A stretch of 39,762 bases of DNA from Prevotella sp. (GTDB lineage: Bacteria; Bacteroidota; Bacteroidia; Bacteroidales; Bacteroidaceae): the NCBI GenBank assembly GCA_024681705.1, contig JAILAI010000020.1, positions 1-39,762 of the forward strand. Reading direction: 5' to 3'. Shown piece after piece: positions 34,705 through 39,762 of the stretch. The notes below the pieces were generated by a model. It did no database searches and was not told the origin of the DNA. It saw only the letters and a program-made list of their open reading frames with translations. A program made the translations under genes and the position numbers. Numbering within the stretch: the stretch's first letter is position 1; each line of letters starts with the position of its first letter.

Positions 34705-36204
34705 TTATTCTGCGAAAGGATTCTCCGTTGGGTAGTAGTTGCCCTTGGGGAAGTTGTAGTCGATTTCCTCAACGGGAATGCCCATATATTTGAGAACCTC
34801 CCAGAGATACTTACCAGCATGCTCGAACATCACGGCAGCGTGGTGCGGATAGTGCTTCTCGATGAGCACGTGGCGATAGAAGCGGCTCATGTTCTTGATG
34901 CCGAAGATACCGATGCTACCGAACGAACGTGTGGCCACGGGGAGAATCTCGCCCTGAGCGATGTAGGCACGCAGATGGGTGTCGGCCGTCGATTGCAGAC
35001 GATAGACCGTTGCCTTGCTGGGCTTCAAGTCGCCCTCAAGCGTACCGTTGGTCACCTCTACAGGCAGGGCACGAGCCATGATGCGCTGGAAGCACATGTT
35101 GCAATTGCAAACCTTCGAAGAGGCGGTGTTGCCGCAATGGAAGCCCATGAAGATTTCCTTCTCGGTATAGGTGTCGCACTCGAACTTCTTGCCCTTGATG
35201 CTCTCTTCGTACATGTCGGTAGGAACAGAGTTGTTGATGTCGAGCAGGGTGACGGCATCCTGAGTGATGCAAGTTCCGATGAACTCCGACAGAGCGCCAT
35301 AGATGTCAACCTCGCAAGCTACGGGGATGCCACGACCGGTGAGACGGCTGTTCACATAGCAGGGAACGAAGCCGAACATCGTCTGGAAGGCAGGCCAGCA
35401 CTTATTGGCAAGGGCGACATACTTGCGCGAGCCCTTGTGAGCCTCAATCCAGTCGGTCAGCGTCAGTTCGTACTGAGCGAGCTTCGGAAGAACAGAAGGA
35501 ATCTTGTTTCCGGCACCCAGCTCGGTAGCCATATCCTTCACCACGTCGGCAATACGCGGATCGTTCTCGTGCTTCTGGAAAGCTTCGAGCAGGTCGAGCT
35601 CTGAGTTCTCCTCAATCTCCACATGCAGATCGTAGAGCGCACGGATGGGAGCATTGCAGGCGAGGAAGTTGTTGGGACGCGGACCGAAGGAGATAATCTT
35701 CAGGTTCTGCAGACCAACGATGGCGCGTGCGATGGGCACGAAGTCGTGAATCAGGTCGGCGCACTGACTAGCATCGCCTACGGGATTCTCGGGGATATAG
35801 GCGCGGGTCTTACGCAGAGAGAGGGCATGGCTGGCGTTCAGCATACCGCAATAAGCGTCGCCACGACCGTCAATCAAGTCGTTCTGAGTCTCCTCAGCGG
35901 CTGCACAGAACATAGCGGGACCGTCGAAGTTGTCGGCGAGCATGGTTTCAGAGATTTCCGGACCGAAGTTGCCCAGATAGACGCAGAGGGCGTTGCAACC
36001 AGCCTTCTTGATATCCTCCAAAGCCTGCTGCATGTGGATTTCGCTCTCGACGATACAGATGGGGCACTCGTAGATGTTGTCGTTGCCATATTTTTCTACA
36101 TACTTTTCAACAAGAGCCTTGCGGCGGTTAACTGCCAGTGACTCGGGGAAACAGTCGCGGCTCACCGCAACGATTCCGATTTTCATTTCAGGTACATTGT
36201 TCAT
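34705..36204 (-). CDS. L-fucose/L-arabinose-isomerase-family sugar isomerase
   Basis: 499 residues; an ATG at 36186 (MKIGIVAVSRDCFP) is an equally good start. The fold of the FucI/AraA-related group (COG2407 type) is indicated by NALCVYLGNFGPE, IISFGPRPNNF and RLTGRGIPVACEVDIYGALSE. Probable metal ligands, by analogy with FucI, are E298, D322 (LLDINNS) and H356 (GFHCGN). It is shorter than classical FucI (about 590). It should interconvert an aldose and ketose, but the actual sugar cannot be told, and no sugar kinase or aldolase is adjacent. It is monocistronic, with a -7 box at 36245-36252 and a terminator. Confidence 0.82.
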   Translation of the reverse strand: MNNVPEMKIGIVAVSRDCFPESLAVNRRKALVEKYVEKYGNDNIYECPICIVESEIHMQQALEDIKKAGCNALCVYLGNFGPEISETMLADNFDGPAMFCAAAEETQNDLIDGRGDAYCGMLNASHALSLRKTRAYIPENPVGDASQCADLIHDFVPIARAIVGLQNLKIISFGPRPNNFLACNAPIRALYDLHVEIEENSELDLLEAFQKHENDPRIADVVKDMATELGAGNKIPSVLPKLAQYELTLTDWIEAHKGSRKYVALANKCWPAFQTMFGFVPCYVNSRLTGRGIPVACEVDIYGALSEFIGTCITQDAVTLLDINNSVPTDMYEESIKGKKFECDTYTEKEIFMGFHCGNTASSKVCNCNMCFQRIMARALPVEVTNGTLEGDLKPSKATVYRLQSTADTHLRAYIAQGEILPVATRSFGSIGIFGIKNMSRFYRHVLIEKHYPHHAAVMFEHAGKYLWEVLKYMGIPVEEIDYNFPKGNYYPTENPFAE

Positions 36205-36244
36205 GCTTGTTATAAATTTACAGTGTTCTTGTATAATTCGGAAA

Positions 36245-36252
36245 CAAAGGTA
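36245..36252 (-). promoter_or_regulatory. -7 box of the isomerase gene
   Basis: Minus-strand TACCTTTG, about 40 bp before the ATG at 36204. No convincing -33 element. Confidence 0.6.
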
Positions 36253-36367
36253 ATGATTTTTTTCTAAACATAAATAATTTTACACTGAGAAAATATGTTA
36301 ATCTTGCAAATCTGTTGTTTGCGACTCGATGAAAGTTGTCGCGTCGGAAGAAATAAAACGCAAAAAG

Positions 36368-36399
36368 TTTCTTTATTCCAGAGAAAACAACTAACTTTG
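36368..36399 (+). promoter_or_regulatory. Promoter of preA
   Basis: TTTC (36368-36371) and TAACTTTG (36392-36399) are spaced 20 bp. The leader would be about 75 nt. Confidence 0.65.
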
Positions 36400-36480
36400 C
36401 ATCAGCAAGATATCACATAGCGAACAAGTAAAGGGAAGCAGTCGAACGCGCTTCCAAATCAGAACTCAACCTATAAAGAC

Positions 36481-37947
36481 ATGATGAACAGAACAATGCA
36501 TATCGAAGAAGAGGCGGCCCGATGCCTGCTATGCGCCGAGGCTCCCTGTAGCCAAGCATGCAAGAAGGGCGACCCCGCACGTGCCATTCGTGCCATTCGT
36601 TTTGGCAACAAGAAGTTGGCCTCGCAATGGGTTGCCGAGTGTAGCGATGCCGATCTGGAGGCCGCCGAAAAGGCTTGTATCCACTACGACCGGCCCATCC
36701 GAATCAAGGAACTACTTCAAGGCATTCAAAGCGAGCAGACCGCAATGCCAGAAAAGATGCCGTCACTCGAAATCGACTTCTGCGGCATTCATTGCGAGAA
36801 CCCGTTCTTCCTTGCCTCGTCGGCCATCTGCACCAACTACAAAATGGTGGCAAGGGCCTTCGACGCTGGGTGGGGAGGCGTTTTCTATAAGACCATCTGT
36901 CTGGAAGATATCAACGAAGTGTCACCGCGATTCGACACCGTTGGAGAACAGAAACGGGGCGACTTCTACGGTTTCCGAAACATGGAGCAACTGAGTGAGA
37001 ACCCTGCCGAGGTGGATTTTGACATTCTACACCGACTGAAACAGGAGTATCCGACGAAGATTGTCGTCGCCAGCATCATGGGAAAGACCGAGGAAGAGTG
37101 GATAGAACTGGCGAAAATGGCTGAAGAGGCAGGCGTGGATGCTATCGAACTGAACTTCTCGTGTCCGCAAATGCGATTGGCAGGCATGGGAAGCGACGTT
37201 GGCCAGAACCCCGAACTCGTGACGTTCTACACCGCCTACGTGAAGCGTTCGGTGAGCATTCCCGTGATTCCAAAGATGACGCCCAACATCACCACCATCA
37301 ACAATCCGGCTATGGGAGCTTACTTTGCTGGTGCGAACGCCATCTCAGCCATCAACACCATCAAGTCGGTAACGATGGACGACCGCGCTTCCGTTTCCGA
37401 TCGCAAGACCGTTTCCGGCTACTCCGGACGGGCCGTCAAGCCCATTGCCCTCCGCTTCATTCTCGAAATGGCGAAAAATCCCATCATGAAAGGCGTTGAG
37501 TTCAGTGGCATTGGCGGCATTGAAACATGGCGCGACGCATTGGAATTTATCCAACTGGGTTGTCGAAACGTGCAGGTGTGCACCTCAATCATGCAATATG
37601 GCTATCGCATCATCGACGACCTGACGCTTGGCCTTCAGCAATATATGGCCGAGCGAGGTGTCGAACAATTGTCCGAACTTGTGGGTGAAGAGTTGCCCCG
37701 CTTCGTCACGCCCACCGACCTTGACCGCACTACCATCGTCTACCCGAAGATTGACCGCTCGTTGTGCATCGGTTGTGGTCGTTGCTATACATCGTGTCAG
37801 GACGGCGGCCATCAAGCCATCAGCTTCGACCCATCCACTCGTCAGCCGCGCATCATCGGCACTCGATGTGTGGGTTGCCACCTCTGTCGCCTCGTTTGTC
37901 CGACGGGAGCCATCGGCATCACCAAGCGCATCGACAAGAAGAAATGA
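36481..37947 (+). CDS. preA: PreA-type dihydropyrimidine dehydrogenase with extra N-terminal Fe-S domain
   Basis: 488 residues; the second ATG at 36484 is also possible. Residues 1-90 carry C15, C18, C23 and C27 (CLLCAEAPCSQACKKG) and resemble the N-terminal Fe-S domain of PreT, GltD and mammalian DPD. From about 96 the FMN domain matches PreA: NPFFLASSAICTNYKMVARAF, GWGGVFYKTI, IELNFSCPQM, SGYSGRAVKPIALRF and FSGIGGIETW. The C-terminus has two 4Fe-4S motifs (CIGCGRCYTSC and CVGCHLCRLVCPTG). PreA reduces uracil and thymine with electrons from PreT. No preT or other FAD/NAD partner lies next to it. E. coli PreA is about 411 residues, without the N-terminal domain. Confidence 0.9.
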   Translation: MMNRTMHIEEEAARCLLCAEAPCSQACKKGDPARAIRAIRFGNKKLASQWVAECSDADLEAAEKACIHYDRPIRIKELLQGIQSEQTAMPEKMPSLEIDFCGIHCENPFFLASSAICTNYKMVARAFDAGWGGVFYKTICLEDINEVSPRFDTVGEQKRGDFYGFRNMEQLSENPAEVDFDILHRLKQEYPTKIVVASIMGKTEEEWIELAKMAEEAGVDAIELNFSCPQMRLAGMGSDVGQNPELVTFYTAYVKRSVSIPVIPKMTPNITTINNPAMGAYFAGANAISAINTIKSVTMDDRASVSDRKTVSGYSGRAVKPIALRFILEMAKNPIMKGVEFSGIGGIETWRDALEFIQLGCRNVQVCTSIMQYGYRIIDDLTLGLQQYMAERGVEQLSELVGEELPRFVTPTDLDRTTIVYPKIDRSLCIGCGRCYTSCQDGGHQAISFDPSTRQPRIIGTRCVGCHLCRLVCPTGAIGITKRIDKKK

Positions 37948-38220
37948 ATGTACAAAGAGTTACAGAGTTAAGGAGTTTCAGGAGTTACGGACAATGCGTT
38001 AGTGATGTTCGCATCTTATGCCGCAAATACGAGCTTTATGTTTAATCTTGGACAGAAATTATTATAATTACTATAATTATTTTAGATGACCAAGTTGGAA
38101 TAAAAAGTATCTATGATGTAGTAGGAGCAGCCTATATATCAAGAAGCCTGGAGCTCCTGAAACTCCTTTAAAACGCGACAATTCTTAAAAGCCGACACTT
38201 CCGAAACGTCAGGACTTCCA
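37948..38220. repeat. Gap with a long-distance inverted repeat
   Basis: No gene. AAGGAGTTTCAGGAG (37970-37984) and CTCCTGAAACTCCTT (38154-38168) are exact inverted copies 169 bp apart. The first lies in a short run of GAGTTA-like 8-9-bp repeats (about 37956-37987). The middle is AT-rich. It separates the convergent preA and phosphatase genes and could act as a bidirectional transcript end. Confidence 0.6.
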
Positions 38221-38940
38221 TTATACCTTGCCCTTCTCGTAATACTTTATCGCCGTTTCTATCAGCCTCCTGTCAGCCATAAACGATTGGTAAACGGTTC
38301 TTGTCAATCGCCAGCTTTTCGTCAAGAAGGCTACGGCCACGCATTTCTTCACCGTTGGCCAGAAGGCATTGCGATTGGTACGCAGATAGTCCTTGACAAT
38401 CTCCTCGTCGCCGACGCCGTAGGATTTGAACAGAGCCATGCTGACGATGCCCGTTCTGTCCTTGCCAGCCGTACAATGAAACAACGTCGGGAGGCCCTTT
38501 TCGGCATTTGCCCTTAGCGTCGCCACAACTTTATCCAACTGAGCCCTGCTGAAGTCGTCGGTTACAATGCTGGTATAGAGCGCACTGAAGTCGGGAATCA
38601 TCTCCAGAAGTTTCTCCGGATGCTTGCGAAGACTACGCATAATCGTCATCGGATCGGAACCCGTCTCGTGGGTGATGCCGACGGCCGAATCGTTCAGCAA
38701 CGGCATCTGCAAATAAGTGACTTCAGGCGGTAATGGGTCGGGAAACTCAGCCACTTCGACTGGTGTCCGCAAATCTATCACACAAGCAATATGAAGCCTT
38801 CGGCAAAGCGCTACGCATTCGTCGGCCGAGAGAACGCTGAACTTGCCACTTCGCCAATAGACGCCACCAGGCACACGGCCCGTTCCATCGGCAAAGGGGA
38901 TTCCTCCCAACTCTCGAAGGTTCAATTCTCGCTTGCTCAT
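38221..38940 (-). CDS. Tyrosine-protein phosphatase family protein
   Basis: 239 residues. The P-loop HCTAGKDRTG (Cys156, Arg162) is the signature of the Tyr_phosphatase3 (PF13350-like) group, with the N-terminal NLRELGGIPFADG and YWRSGKFSVLS, and VIDLRTPVEVAEFPD as the usual upstream Asp/Arg segment. It is cytoplasmic, without signal peptide. The group acts on phosphotyrosine or phosphoserine, and some members on phosphoinositides; the substrate here is unknown. It starts 12 bp after the patatin gene stop and is probably co-transcribed with it. Confidence 0.9.
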   Translation of the reverse strand: MSKRELNLRELGGIPFADGTGRVPGGVYWRSGKFSVLSADECVALCRRLHIACVIDLRTPVEVAEFPDPLPPEVTYLQMPLLNDSAVGITHETGSDPMTIMRSLRKHPEKLLEMIPDFSALYTSIVTDDFSRAQLDKVVATLRANAEKGLPTLFHCTAGKDRTGIVSMALFKSYGVGDEEIVKDYLRTNRNAFWPTVKKCVAVAFLTKSWRLTRTVYQSFMADRRLIETAIKYYEKGKV

Positions 38941-38952
38941 TCAACACCTATA

Positions 38953-39762
38953 TTATATGTTCAGGAATCGCTTGATCTCATCTAACATGGTCGTTGCCTT
39001 GTCGCGACCAATCTGGTAGACGCGTTTCATCTCTTCGGGGTCGTGACTGACGTGACCGATAGGTAAGGGTTCATCGGGACGAATGACAAGCGTGTGGCCT
39101 TTCTTTTCCTCACTAGCCACATAGTCGAGTTCCTCATTATACATCAGGTGTCGCCTCTCCATTGTCTCCACAATAGCTGGATATTTCCGAAGACTGAAGC
39201 GGATGATGGGCATCAGTCGGTTGGGAGTCTTCCGATAGTCTGCCGCTTGCGTCAGGACGACCACATTGTGTCCGAATCCCTCGTTTTGGAAGAACTTCAA
39301 CGGAATGCTATCGGCCATTCCGCCATCGAGCAATTTATAGCCGTCGAGTTCCACGATGCGCGAAACCACAGGCATACTCGCCGAAGCGCGAATCCAGTCG
39401 TAGGTATCGTGTCCGCCCTTCATGATTTTCTGGTAGACGGGCTTCCCCGTCACCACATCGGTGCAAACCACATAGAACTCCATCGGCGAACGCTCGAAGG
39501 CTTCGTTGTCGAATAAGTCGTAGCGTTCGGGCATATCGTGATAGGCAAACTTGGCTCCGTAGAGGTCGCCCGTCAGGAAGAACGACCTCCAGCTACAATA
39601 GCGCTTGTCGCGAGCGAAAGCAGTGTTGTAGCGAATGGCCCGTCCTGCTTGTCCCGACTTGTAGTTACACCCAAAGGCCGCACCAGCCGACACACCGATG
39701 AGTCCGTCGAACGTGATGCCTTCTTCCATGAGCACATCCATGATGCCAGCGGAAAACAACCC
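38953..39762 (-). CDS. Patatin-like phospholipase (5' end outside the window)
   Basis: 269 codons are visible; the frame stays open to the window edge (GLFSAGIMD), so the TTG at 39759 is not the true start and the glycine-rich oxyanion loop lies outside. The nucleophile elbow GVSAGA and the catalytic Asp in DGGMADSIPL form the Ser/Asp dyad of the family. MRRHLMYNEELDY-like and HVSHDPEEMKRVY segments follow, as in the YjjU/RssA-related bacterial patatins. It hydrolyses acyl esters of lipids. It is probably the upstream gene of a pair with the phosphatase. Confidence 0.9.
   Translation of the reverse strand, partial: GLFSAGIMDVLMEEGITFDGLIGVSAGAAFGCNYKSGQAGRAIRYNTAFARDKRYCSWRSFFLTGDLYGAKFAYHDMPERYDLFDNEAFERSPMEFYVVCTDVVTGKPVYQKIMKGGHDTYDWIRASASMPVVSRIVELDGYKLLDGGMADSIPLKFFQNEGFGHNVVVLTQAADYRKTPNRLMPIIRFSLRKYPAIVETMERRHLMYNEELDYVASEEKKGHTLVIRPDEPLPIGHVSHDPEEMKRVYQIGRDKATTMLDEIKRFLNI

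Noticed and set aside
34546..35604. Long plus-strand open frame opposite the sugar isomerase
   Set aside because: Antisense shadow of 34705-36204. The isomerase frame carries recognisable active-site motifs; this one does not.
36205..36480. tRNA or small RNA in the divergent gap between the isomerase and preA genes
   Set aside because: No cloverleaf or conserved hairpin could be found; only the two promoter boxes are supportable.

Overview
The window looks like chromosomal DNA of a Bacteroidales bacterium, most likely Prevotella or a close relative. Evidence: most transcription units start with the Bacteroidetes -7 box TAnnTTTG, often with a TTTG-like -33 box 19-20 bp upstream. Shine-Dalgarno sequences are mostly absent. 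The gene families are also typical of the group: TonB-dependent receptors, a DUF4249 lipoprotein, a DUF3943 protein, a CotH protein with the C-terminal tail common in Prevotella, and an Mrp without its CxxC. I see no rRNA, tRNA, CRISPR array, transposase, integrase or phage gene.

Layout. 1-244: 3' end of an unrecognised gene, with a terminator. 607-6568 (+): five-gene operon with a membrane-anchored coiled-coil protein, a TolC-type outer-membrane factor, an HlyD-type adaptor and two ABC-2 permeases, but no ATPase. 6588-7000: copy A of a nested-palindrome, MITE-like repeat. 7062-8180 (-) mrp and 8477-9580 (+) ald are divergent; trmB follows at 9651-10421 (-). 10489-12587 (-): a secreted TonB-C-domain protein and a lipoprotein/TPR/transmembrane/HTH regulator. 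12868-13890 (-): ilvE. 13965-17812 (-): S8 protease, xseA, mscS-type channel, xseB. 18105-20632 (+): MATE exporter (apparently leaderless mRNA), cytidylate-kinase-like protein, YfcE-type phosphoesterase. 20633-21326: a structured non-coding stretch with 22-bp tandem units and two large dyads. 21327-26068 (+): TonB-dependent receptor, DUF4249 lipoprotein and DUF3943 protein, a probable outer-membrane uptake operon. 26175-27887 (-): CotH-family protein. 28134-31211 (+): large outer-membrane barrel with a Gly/Arg tail. 31461-31808 (+): small secreted basic protein with a cysteine-free HMA-like fold. 31894-32495: repeat copies B and C. 32518-34461 (-): DMT transporter and a membrane acyltransferase-like protein. 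34705-36204 (-): fucose/arabinose-isomerase-family enzyme. 36481-37947 (+): PreA-type dihydropyrimidine dehydrogenase with an extra N-terminal Fe-S domain. 38221-39762 (-): protein phosphatase and a patatin phospholipase cut by the window edge.

Most genes are housekeeping or envelope functions. The least ordinary items are: (1) a family of non-autonomous nested-palindrome repeats with terminal inverted repeats and internal 22-bp mini-hairpins, present in three copies, both loci lying between convergent genes; (2) the 20.6-21.3 kb region, which shares the 22-bp unit and lies upstream of the receptor/DUF4249/DUF3943 operon; (3) the secreted cysteine-free HMA-like protein; (4) the PreA architecture without PreT; (5) the exporter operon without an ATPase; (6) a 9-bp tandem repeat array at the receptor/DUF4249 junction. 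All identifications rest on reading motifs by eye; no database search was made.
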